From contig JAYKKM010000376.1 in assembly GCA_035772405.1 (NCBI GenBank), forward strand, positions 784,501 to 848,500: a stretch of DNA of 64,000 nt, read 5' to 3'. The notes under the pieces were generated by a model. The model saw nothing but the letters and a program-made list of their open reading frames with translations, did no database searches and had not been told where the DNA came from. Below are positions 1 through 11,500 of this stretch, in pieces. Positions within the stretch are counted from its first letter, which is position 1. Each line of letters opens with the position of its first letter. The position numbers and the translations under genes are program-made. The stretch comes from Chrysogorgia sp. JL179-B06 (lineage: Eukaryota > Cnidaria > Anthozoa > Scleralcyonacea > Chrysogorgiidae).

Positions 1-211
1 ATTTTAGAAACAATAAAACTTTTAGTAGTTTTCGTATGAATACTAAGCGATTTCGGAATACTTTTATTCCCTCAATGTGTTTTTAGTCTTTAGTCATGTT
101 TGTAATTCATTAACTTTCATCTTTGTAAATTATTATATAATATTATATGAAAACTTGTAAATTACGCAATTCAGCCGCTTTGGCTGCGATGTAGTTTTCT
201 TAATAAATATT

Positions 212-215
<4 letters not shown>
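1..215 (+). mobile_element. LINE 3' end remnant
   Basis: This stretch has no RT frame but ends ttaataaatattt directly before the TATC microsatellite. That is the same arrangement (AATAAA, then short repeat) as the 3' ends of the LINE copies at 865 and 2100. Inferred to be the 3'UTR of a copy whose body lies before the window. Confidence 0.4.
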
Positions 216-286
<71 letters not shown>

Positions 287-304
287 GTCTATCTATCTAT
301 CTAT
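213..304 (+). repeat. (TATC)n microsatellite
   Basis: About 22 near-perfect 4-bp units with one TGTC variant. It sits between a LINE 3' end and the next LINE fragment. Confidence 0.95.
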
Positions 305-865
305 TGCAGTAGCTTATGGGGAAATTTCGGGGCTCATTTAAGAAATAAAATTCAGAAATTACAAAATCGGGCAGCTAGAATTATCACTTGTTCTGGTTAT
401 GAGGTCAGGTCAGCTGACATTTTGTCTTTTTGGGGTTGGCATGATCTCGATACCAGACGAAAATACCATGCATCTAATCTAATGTATAAAATTATGAATA
501 ATATTGCCCCTAGTTATTTGACTGAACTTTTTGTTCCAGTAAACAAAACGCACGAACATAATTTACGTTCCTCTGATATAAACCTTAAAATCCCTCAGCC
601 TCGCACTGACTATTTGAAACGTAGCCTAACATATAGGGGTGCCCTTTTATGGAACAGTCTGCCATCATGCATAAGAAAACTTGACAATCTCAAGAAATTT
701 ACAGCAAATATTTGCAATTATAGTTTTTAACAAAGTGTAACTATTATGTAATGTATGTCTGACTTTTTATTTATATGTATATTTATTTTTGTCTATATAT
801 TTATTGTACGGCTTTTATGAATAACAATTGTAAATATTGATAAAATTACCGTACTGAAATAAAGT
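305..865 (+). mobile_element. Non-LTR retrotransposon fragment, C-terminal RT region and 3'UTR
   Basis: An open frame runs from about 308 to the stop at 730. It reads WGNFGAHLRNKIQKLQNRAA, later YKIMNNIAPSYL, HNLRSSD and LLWNSLPSCIR: the usual C-terminal tail of CR1/L2-like LINE reverse transcriptases, after the palm and thumb. The catalytic part is missing, so the copy is 5' truncated. The 3'UTR ends gaaataaagttgtc and passes straight into a microsatellite. Confidence 0.85.
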
Positions 866-1175
<310 letters not shown>

Positions 1176-1186
1176 TGGGGGGGGGG

Positions 1187-2105
1187 GCTCTGTGATATCA
1201 CCGCTATTATTTAATATCTTTATCGATGACTTTGATGATGCTATACCTGTGGAACTTCGTGATCAAGCTACGATGTGTAAATATGCAGATGACTGCACCG
1301 TGTTTGAATGTATTCCTAAAGGCAGTCCATCCAACCTTCAAAGAGTACTTGACAATCTACAAAATTGGTCTACGGAAAATAACATGTTGTTGAATTCAAA
1401 GAAAACAAAAGACATGTGGATCTCTTTCCATAAAACATCAAACGAACTTGACCCTCTAATCATTAACGACTCGTGTTTGGAAAGAGTGGCAAAATTCAAA
1501 CTCCTTGGAGTATGGCACCAGAACAATTTATGTTGGAACTATCATATCGAACAAACTATTAAAAAGGCAAACAAAAGGCTATACTATCTACGAGAAGTAA
1601 GGAAAGCAGGACTGCCAACGAAAGTTGGCTTGACTATCTACTGCACTAAAATACGTCCACTATTAGAGTATGCATCGCCTGTCTGGGGGGGGGATACCAA
1701 AATACCTCTCAGATGATCTACAAAAGCTTCAAAACAGATGTCTTGATATAATTGGTGTTGAGAGAACCACCTTACCAGCATTGAAGGAACGGCGTGAAGA
1801 TAGCACTAAACGTGAGATTGAAAGAACAATAAATACCGCAAATCACCCAAATCAGATATTTATAAATACTCATGTAGATAGAATGTATAATCTCAGATCA
1901 AATCAGCGCAATAAGTCGGCAGTTAGGATACCCAGATCAGGGACACAAAGACATATGAACAGTTTTTTATCACGGGCCACCAGGCTTTTAATATAATTCA
2001 GTTATATATATTGTACATATTAATAGTTTTACATTTTAAGTCTACTTTTATATATTATTGTAAATCTACCGTATATTTTATTTAAGGTCGATAAATAAAG
2101 CATAT
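1187..2105 (+). pseudogene. Non-LTR retrotransposon RT pseudogene, frameshifted
   Basis: The frame opens SVISPLLFNIFIDDFDDA and carries the catalytic YADD box (KYADDCTVFE, codons at 1282-1293), then KTKDMWISF, KLLGVW and IRPLLEYASPVW. At a G run near 1684 the frame shifts and continues as PKYLSDDLQKLQNRCLDIIG to SFLSRATRLLI and a stop at 1996. Fingers and endonuclease are missing, so it is 5' truncated. The 3'UTR ends cgataaataaagc followed by TATCC units. It is closely related to the fragment at 3040-3760. Confidence 0.88.
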
Positions 2106-2136
2106 TATTATATCCTATCTATCCTATCTATCCAAG
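2106..2136 (+). repeat. Short (CTATC)n tail after LINE
   Basis: A few TATCC and CTATC units directly after the AATAAA of the LINE at 1187. This is the third example here of a LINE copy ending in a TATC-type repeat. Confidence 0.7.
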
Positions 2137-2472
2137 TATTTAAAAGCTTTTTCTTTTCCTATGACTCAGAGGTGTCTAGGGCTTTCAAACTATCACAATA
2201 GATTGTTTTAAAAGAATACTAATTAATTTTCTGCAGGTTTCGTTTTTTGGATACACACTGTATAATGATTTGATTAAACAATAAGAGTCGTGGATGGCGA
2301 TAGCACATGATCGGTATTTCCCGGACCGATATGACATGACCGATAGATATCGAGTAGCGGCGAGTGACGCGATAAATGACGAACATCAATTAGTTTCTAC
2401 TAAAACAATTATATTTAATATCACTTCGTAGATTATAATAGAATCATTGAATATATTTTTGTATTTTTATAG
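2137..2472. other. IFT57 intron end, mostly unassigned
   Basis: Near 2220-2265 there is a tacacactgtata motif like the ends of the mariner-like MITEs at 51590 and 59700, probably a MITE relic. The rest shows no recognisable feature. Confidence 0.4.
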
Positions 2473-2526
2473 GGTATTGCTGCTGATTTTCCACCTTCAA
2501 AACTAAAAACTGGATCAGGGGAGCAG
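2473..2526 (+). CDS. IFT57: IFT57 exon (first in window)
   Basis: The exon encodes GIAADFPPSKLKTGSGEQ, phase 0 at both ends. The acceptor is tttttatag and the donor is gtattc. It corresponds to the end of the calponin-homology-like domain. The preceding exons are not found in 1-2472, which is LINE debris, microsatellite and unassigned sequence. Confidence 0.9.
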
Positions 2527-5500
2527 GTATTCATGTCTATATTCACTCTCTTTTTATTCCCGTTTCTGTAATGGCAAAATAGTACTGTAATGTCAAAATA
2601 GTACGTGTAACGGCAAAATAGTGCTAAATGACAAAATAGTACTGTAATGACAAAAACGCCGTATTAATAATTAATAGTACGCTGCTACGTTAAACCAGAG
2701 ACCTTTTCTTCGATTCCCGGTTGGGACAGTCAGATAAATTATCAAAAACATAGTACCTGTATATACATTATATAGTGATATACATTATATACAGTACTGC
2801 TTAGAAATAACCTAATAAAAACGCGTTCTGAACACGTCCAGAACGCGTAACAGAACGCGTTTCGGACGCGTTCCAAATTGCGTCCGGAACGCGTTCCGGT
2901 TTTCAGGCTCTCGATGTCGTGATCGGTTCGGCCATATCCGAACATTCTCGCCATTTTCCGTTTCGTAGCGTTATCTTTTTTTCATATTCGTCGCTCCGCC
3001 ATATGTATTGTAATACAAGATGGCAAAAGCTTTCCTTATATACCGACAAAATGAAGTTGAACGCGAAGAAAACGAAAGATATGTGGATTTGCTTTGGGAA
3101 ATCTATCCCACAGCCACCCAATCTTTACACCGCGGATGATATGATCGAAAGAGTAGATACATTCAAGTTACTTGGTGTTGGCTGTCAAAGTAACATGAAA
3201 TGGAATTCTCACATTAAAGAAATTACCCGTAAAGGAAATAGGAGATTACACCATCTAAGGCAGTGTAGGAAGGCTCACCTTCCTACGGAAGTCGGTCTTG
3301 CAACCTACTGCACCAAAATTCGACCCATGCTTGAATATGCTGCACCAGTTTGGGATGGCCTACCTCTCTACTTAGTGAACGACCTTGAACGTATCCAAAG
3401 AAGAAGTTTACGCATTATTGGTTTACCGGTCGACGCACTTCCTTCGCTTAGCGAAAGAAGAGAGAAACTAACTCTTCGAGAAATAGAGGCAATTATTCGT
3501 GACACAAACCATCCCTGTCACTACCTTGTCCCTGTCGCACATAAACATGACTATTCTACTAGAATTAAAGAAAATAGTGCTAATGTAGGTAACATTATAT
3601 CTAGAACTGAAAGACATAAATCATCGTTTATGCCTCGGGTAATTGAACTTTTTAACAATAAACTTTAAATTTTTTATTGTAATATATGTAATTCATAATT
3701 TTATATTGATATTGTAAGTCCACTGTATTTTTTTACCTAAGGTGGATTATTATTAAAGCTCTAAATTATATGCAAGAAATATGTAATTTCTTTGATATCT
3801 GCTGTTAGATATTTTAGACGTGGAAAGAATTAAAACCTCAAGATCGGCAATCTGTCTTTTTTCGCGATATCGAAAGAGTGGTCGGTTAACGACGCTCCTC
3901 GCAGTGGTTGAAAGCCAAAACTGACGAACTAACTTCTCGTTTCAAGCCTAGATTAAGGGGCTGTTTATATGAGCAGGGCTAGCCCGGGCTGAGTTGTGTC
4001 ACGAAAATCTTTCCTCGACCCAAAAATATCATTTGAATTAACTTTATGGTCTTCCTACAGCCAAACAAAGCCAGTTCTGCTTTGAAATATCATTTTGGGT
4101 GTCTATGGTAGCCGTGAGAAGAACTTTGTTAAGCGAATCAGCTGGTTAACCGGGCCAGCCTGGCTCATATAAACAGCCCCTTAAACGAGGATGAGAATAT
4201 AGCGGTCATTTCAATTCACAGATGAACAAATTAAAGATTTGATAAGTGTTTTAAACACGGAGCGATCGTATAAAAGGGTACTAACCTTCCGTCCACAGCT
4301 TGATGTTTTTAAAAATATATGGTGTGATAGTCAAGCATGGAGTAAAAGAAATAGTTGAAGACAAATTAATCTTTTAAATTAAGCCCCTGTCTGAGCTACT
4401 CAGTCAGTACCTGTACTTATGCGCTCCCTCCTTGTTTAAAGTATTTTTAACTTAAGGCGCGTTCACACTAGCTGACCCAGACTGGATTTGGATTGCGAAT
4501 CCGACAGTGTGAACGCAATCGGGGTTTGTGGTTTGAGAAAGGACTCGGATTGGACTAGACCACGCAATAGCGCTCCGTCGAGATGACGTCAGTACCGATG
4601 TTTGTCCGCTTTTACCCATAATTCTTGCGGCCATAACAAAATAAATAGCTCATTTGCAATCATTTGTGAGTCAAATTTGGTTTGTTTGTCCGTTTTTTGA
4701 GCTATTAATAGCAGCCAGACTCTACGCTATTGGACTGGCTTTGGGCTGCAAGTGGACTGGTTTCCATGGTGAGGTAGTCATCCGCAGTACGAGTTGTCAG
4801 CGGTGTACGCAACTAAAAACAAAACAACCGCCAATTAAATTGTTTTAAAAAAGTTTTTTAAAACGTTTTACAGTAAACCATGAATTCGCCCATTACGGTT
4901 TCGCCAGCTCTTCACCCTGGGCTGACGAAGAGACTTTGTTTCTTATAAATGTTTGGGGAAATGGAAAGGTGCAGCGGGAACTAGACGACTAAGGCATACC
5001 TAATAATGCACCGTTTAATAACATAGCAGAGGAAATGCAAAATGCCTTTTGACTCTCTCCGGTATAGTGTTCTTCGTATCTTCAAAATGAAATTTTAAAA
5101 GAAATCAACTGGCCTGTTGCCATATTTGCTTTGTTTATTTTGTTGAATATACTGCTGACCCACCACACCTCATTGGACGTCCAAAGTCAGTCCTCGTACC
5201 CAGGGCATTCTGCCTCAACTGTTGAAGGTCGGCGAAAATGGGATTGGCTGGTCACATGACACTCAGAATATCTGGGTGTTTTTATATGATAATTTAGGTC
5301 ATTTGTCTTTGTTTACTCTGTTGATGTGATAATGATGAGAAATATGCAACGCTCTGCCGACTTGTTCATGTAAAGCATTCATCGTAAAACCAACTAATTC
5401 ATAATACATCCATGATTATCTCGTATAAATATCATAGACGAACAAGTATATATTGACTGCAGTTCTTGACAATTCACCAAAGCCCTTATATTAGCCCTTA

Positions 5501-8500
5501 TAAAATTTAAAGTTGAGGAAATTTCTTAACATGTGGATTTAAATGAATAAATTATACTCTACTCGAATTAATCGAGTTTTGGAACTGGCCAATAAGATTA
5601 TGGAATCGACCAGCCGATCCCAGGGCCATTTTCGCCGACCTTCAACCGTGGAGGCAAAATGTCCTGGGTACGAGGTTGAGTCCAAGTTGGTTTTAACGCA
5701 AACGGTTAGTCCTCCTATATCAGTCTCAGTCCGGGTCCGCTAGTGTGAACGTTCCTTTAGACTAAGTAGGTAGCGTGACTGCCAACTCTCATTCACTCGC
5801 ATCCTTGTTTGATCCAAGCCGTAAGGCTCAAGTTCGTACATTCTTTGTGCTTTCGACGACAGAATTTCCATCGCAATCGAACGCGTTCAGGAACGTGACC
5901 AGAACGCGTCCGGAACGCGTTCTGGAACGCGACAGGAACACGTTCTGGACGCGAAGGCAGTGTTAGGTAATTTCTGAGCAGTACTGTATTATTAAATATT
6001 TTATTTCTTTGTGTAGGTGTGTTACGTTCTTGACCATCTCGTTGATGAGACGCTGAAAGTACAAAAATTTGCCTGGAGCAGGTGATGTACCAAAATTATT
6101 GTGCATAGCAAATTGAATATCAGAATATTGTTTGTGGCTTACAAAGTAGATTTTACGGACTAACGTTAAAAACAAAATCTACAGACACGTGCTTCGCTAC
6201 AACACGTGTTCAGCCTTTCTCTCACGTGTTCAATCTACAGACACGTTTTCAGCCTTTCTCAAGACTCCAAGCTGTACGATCAACTTCACACTTCTAACAA
6301 ACTTTGTAATACTAGGTAATATTTTTTGGTATATAAAGTTCCCACACATAATCTTGGACCTGAATCTTCTTTTACCCCGTTTTTTTTCTGATGAATCTTA
6401 ATGACTTAATCGTTAATTGATACTACAGGCCAGATATACCAGAAGACGAAATTGAAGAAGAAGCTATTGGTGATGACGATGCTGAAGTAACTGTAAACAA
6501 ACTCGATGAAGAGATGATTGTAAGTATTTCGTTTGCATGTTTGCATAGCACTGAAACCCTTACGGGTAAAAAAGTATTGCTCAACGTATAAATGTTACAC
6601 TTACAAGTGTAATTAGTAGAATGTAATTAATGTCATTAATTTCTTGTAATCTGATTGGCAGAGCTACTCGCTATCCAATGGTCATTATAATATAGACATC
6701 ACCGAATATGAGTTATTCTGCAATCACATTACTTCTCATACCAACTAGATATCATCTCATAACCTACTAGTATAATGAAAAAACAAAATGGCGGAATGTT
6801 TTTCTAAAGTGAATGAGCAAGAAATCAGGCATTTGCTTGATAAAACAACACGAAAAATAAACACTTGTTGACTGAGCGGGAGGTCTTTACGGTAAAATTA
6901 TTCTGCCCGTGGTCTTTCAGTACAAACCGAGCGACGAAGGAGCGAGGTTTGTGCGAAGAGATCAAGGGGAGGATAATTTTGCCGTAAACACCGACCAAAC
7001 GAGGTTAATAAGGTTTTCAATTTTTGTGTCTGGATTATGGATTTTGTCAGCCATTTTGTTTACAACGATAGGAAACTTTGAAAAGCAGCAAAAATTGAAC
7101 GAATTTATTAAATTAAGCACTAAATCATGTACGAGTCGGACGATGAACAATCTAAATGAGAGTCTTACTATCACGAAAGCAATAGAAGAACAAGAACAAG
7201 ATCGAAAATGACGATTCTGTCACTCAGTCGTATGTAAAGTATGTTGTTTAAAAAAGCCATGCCATATAATAAACCTCTTATTAACCTCGACCGCTTGGTC
7301 ATTACGGGAAAATATCAGACCTCGGTCTTTTATGTACGAACCTCGCCCTACGGGTTCGGTCCGTACTGTCAAGACCTCGGTCTGATATTTTCCCGTAATG
7401 ACCGCGCGCTCGGTTAATAAGAAGTTATTATCCTGCCCGCGATCTTTCAGTACAGCTCAAGCGACGAAGGAGCGAGGTTTGTGCGAAAAGACCAAGGATA
7501 ATTTTCCCGTAAAGACCAACCAAACGAAGTTAATAAGGTTTTTATTATATATGGCAATTTTAAATTTCTCACATTTCCTCAATTTTTTTTGCAAATTTTT
7601 TAAAACTTTTGAGTTTTTTTGTAATGACCGGTCTTTACCGGTTTGTAATGACCGCACATTATTTATAAATAAGCATTCGCGCAAGTTTGCTTATTTATAA
7701 ATAAGCATTCGCGCAAGTTTGCTTATTTATAAATAAGCATTCGCGTATATAAGTTTGCTTATTTATAAATAAGCATTCGCGCAAGTTTGCTTATTTATAA
7801 ATAAGCATTCGCGCAAGTTTGCTTATTTATAAATAAGCATTCGCGCACGTTTGCTTATTTATAAATAAGCATTCGCGTAAGTTTGCTTATTTATAAATAA
7901 GCATTCGCGCAAGTTTGCTTATTTATAAATAAGCATTCGCGCAAGTTTGCTCATTTATAAATAAGCATTCGCGCAAGTTTGCTTATTTATAAATAAGCAT
8001 TCGCGCAAGTTTGCTTATTAGTATAAATAAGCATTCGCGCAAGTTTTCTTATTTATAAATAAGCATTCGCGCAAGTTTGCTTATTTATAAATAAGCATTC
8101 GCGCAAGTTTGCTTATTTATAAATAAGCATTCGCGCACGTTTGCTTATTTATAAATAAGCATTCGCGTAAGTTTGCTTATTTATAAATAAGCATTCGCGC
8201 AAGTTTGCTTATTTATAAATAAGCATTCGCGCAAGTTTGCTCATTTATAAATAAGCATTCGCGCAAGTTTGCTTATTTATAAATAAGCATTCGCGCAAGT
8301 TTGCTTATTAGTATAAATAAGCATTCGCGCAAGTTTTCTTATTTATAAATAAGCATTCGCGCAAGTTTGCTTATTTATAAATAAGCATTCGCGCAAGTTT
8401 GCTTATTTATAAATAAGCATTCGCGCAAGTTTGCTCATTTATAAATAAGCATTCGCGCAAGTTTGCTTATTTATAAATAAGCATTCGCGCAAGTTCGATT

Positions 8501-11500
8501 AGTATAAATAAACATTCGGCCAACTTGATTGTTTCTAAATAATGGAGCGCAGAAAAATGCTTCTTTATAAATAATCAAAGATTGTATGTGATTGTTTGTA
8601 AACCATGGAAAATTGAACGCTAAAATTTGCTAAATAATTGTTTTACACATGGCGCCTCATAGTTTATCATTGTGAGTTATGCGAATTAGAATAATCAGAA
8701 CCTCAGCCACGCACTGATTGGATAGCATTCTGAGTTCAGCGAATCCAAATAAAATACAAACGTACAGCACTTTACAGACGTCTCATCATCATATAGATTA
8801 TCATATAATCTCCAAATTTTAAAACATAAATCAATAATTACGACTTTTTAACCCCCATTACTTTCAAAGTATATACTACCTGATATGATTTATCATGGTT
8901 ACCTTCTTGTAACAAAAAATGCCATCAAAAGTAATATTTTGAAGCCTTGGCGGTCGTCTAGATTTCCAGTCCTCGCAGCTCGCTGCAGGTACTCGCATGG
9001 TTTCCACTGTATTTCCACATGCAGCTCGTTGCGATAACTCGCGGGGTTTCAAGACTGATGAAGTGATAGCTGAGTTTTTTTTAACAAACTTCGAGGTCTT
9101 TGGCCTGATGAAGCACTCTTCTGAGTGTTTCAGATATAGCAGCTCAAACAAATCGGTATTTACGAGAAAATCGAGGTGAAAGTTCGATTAATTTATGTAA
9201 TTTCTTCCTCAATATCTATATGCAAGTTAACCGCCGACACGGTAATGATTTCCCTTGTGCAGAATGAATTACTAATGATTTGAAATGTTGACATAAAGTT
9301 GTTTTGATTGGATATATTTACTGCGAGCACTTGCCGTGAGTAAAAAATAGTTAACAATTTCCAACTATCTGCCACTAGATCTTTAATTAGTTCCAGCTCA
9401 CGAGCGCTTTGGAAAACCGGCTTTAAAGCTGGATTGCCATCGCGGATGGCATTTCTATTATACAAATTGAATGGTTTTCTACTTGGTTCATATGTACTTC
9501 TAGTATACGTATTCCATATAAGGAAGTGGCCGACGAGCAAATAGAAGGCATTGACGAGCAAATACATGGCACTCGTACCAGCCCACTGGATGTGGGATTG
9601 TTAACACGTTATGATATGTTCGATTATCCGCTCTTTTTAATAAAACTACATTCGCTAGCCTGATAAGCTGTACGCATATTGTAAACAGATAATTTATCTT
9701 TGTTTTAATATATATTGTAGCTTTGGGAGTTGATTATTTCTCAAGAAAACGTTCGTCGAAGACAGGGCGAAAGTTCGTGTTTTTGTTTACAAGATGGTAT
9801 CCGTATTGCGAAAATTATATTTTTGGGCATGTTCGATTATCCGCGCTTTTAAAGATAACTAAGTTAGCTACCGGGATAAAGCTGTACGTATGTTGTAAAT
9901 AAATCATTTAACTTTCCTTTGATATATTCTATAGCTTTGGGGGTGGTTTATTTCTCAAGGAAACGTTTGCCAAAGGGTTGCTCACGTGACTATTATTATC
10001 CAGCTTCATTAGACCACAACAGCTGGTTCAAATTATAATTGTTAATTAGTAAATCTCATTACTATTTTTACTTTTACTTCGCAGCAGCAACCGTAGTTGT
10101 AGTTGTTCATATACATGCCCAATATATAGAAGTTTTTCGTGTCTTTATCGACATGAGTCGACGGAAAATTGTTGACTTGAGCTGGAAAATTGAAATTGAA
10201 TTGAAACACTAGTCCACACATCCATACAGATAATCATATGCGTTAAAGTTGTCGCAAATTAGCACACTGTTGAACTGTTCCCAGTTGCCGCGGTAGCTCA
10301 ACAGGTGAGCAACGAACCGGAATCTCGAAGGTGCGAGTTCAAATCCCGCTCGATGTCGACTTAGTGGTGTAGGTTAATCATGTCGATAAATGTTCATATT
10401 ACTCTGAGGATGATTCTGGAATTTTCCTGTCTTCCTCATTGTCTGCATGTCTTCCTCATTGTCTGTCTTCCTCATTGTCTGTCTTCCTCATTGTCTGTCT
10501 TCCTCATTGTCTGTTTTCCTCATTGTCTACAATTAAGGAAGAAAATGAAGACGAAGCTGACGAAGACGAAGCATACTTAGATTTAGAAGCTCTGAAGAAC
10601 CAAACAAGTGTATGTATACTATGACATTTAATGATCGGATGCCAGAATATTACAGACGAACTGATTAGGAGTTACATATACAGTACCGCAGAATCTCGAA
10701 AGTAACCGCCCCCCGAAAGTAGCCGCCCCTCTTAAAGTAACCGCTGCCCGAAAGTAGCCGCTTCCGATGTCTATAACTATTGTATAAATAAGTTGTAACA
10801 TCTGTTTAACAATGTATTTTGAGTGGCATGGATTCAAACATGTATAAAACAGTAATATCAAAGATTCAGGAATTTCAGACAGTAGTTATAAGTTTGTCTT
10901 TGTCATCGTTCAGACGTCCTCTTCCATTTCGGTATCTGAATATTCGGTATCGAGTACCGTAAATTATTAGCATTAGATAATAAGTAACAACTCTCATGTA
11001 ATTTAATCAAAATAAAACAAAACTTTGAAACGTTGTGCAAAATGTACAGTAGTGGTTAAAACTTGGCCGATGCTAAAAATAACAACCCGAAAATAAGCGC
11101 CCTCCGAAAGTAACCGCCCATCCGAAAGTAGCCGCCCATCCGAAAGTAACCATCCATCCGAAAGTAGCCGCCCTTAGAGGTCACTAATTTCGAAAGTAGA
11201 TTGAGATTCTACGGTATTTGGCTGGCCTAATCTTCAAGTGGGATATAACTATCTCAAATATATAACTAAAAACTGATAGTTTGACCGTAAAAAGATGACG
11301 TGATATTCCTTCGGCTGCATTTTGCAGCTTTCAGGCATTCAAAACAACTTTTTTATCGCGTAGCCGTCCTTGGTGTTCTGGAATCTTATGTCACAGCTGC
11401 AGCCAGGTGGTTCAGATCCAACTCGGCCATTGCAACTCGGCCATGTTCTAAAATCAAATGGCGGTGCTTTTACCGGTGTGTTACCATGGCCATTGGTGAG

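Larger units (their letters stand above)
2792..5986. mobile_element. TA-flanked DNA transposon shell (3.2 kb) filled with nested insertions
   Basis: The ends are inverted: CAGTACTGCTTAGAAATAAC at 2792 against the complement of ctgagcagtactg at 5974-5986, both flanked by TA (2790-2791, 5987-5988). Subterminal ACGCGTTC-type repeats occur inside both ends (2820-2900, 5880-5960). TA duplication fits Tc1/mariner or pogo-type elements. No transposase of its own is visible. The inside holds a LINE fragment, a second TIR element and a MITE. Confidence 0.8.

Noticed and set aside
7660..8505. CRISPR array
   Set aside because: Units are contiguous 32-bp tandem repeats without unique spacers, and the genome is animal.
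10286..10370. A functional tRNA gene
   Set aside because: A and B boxes are present, but the acceptor and anticodon stems do not form well and the tail is repeated at 21258, so a SINE fits better.
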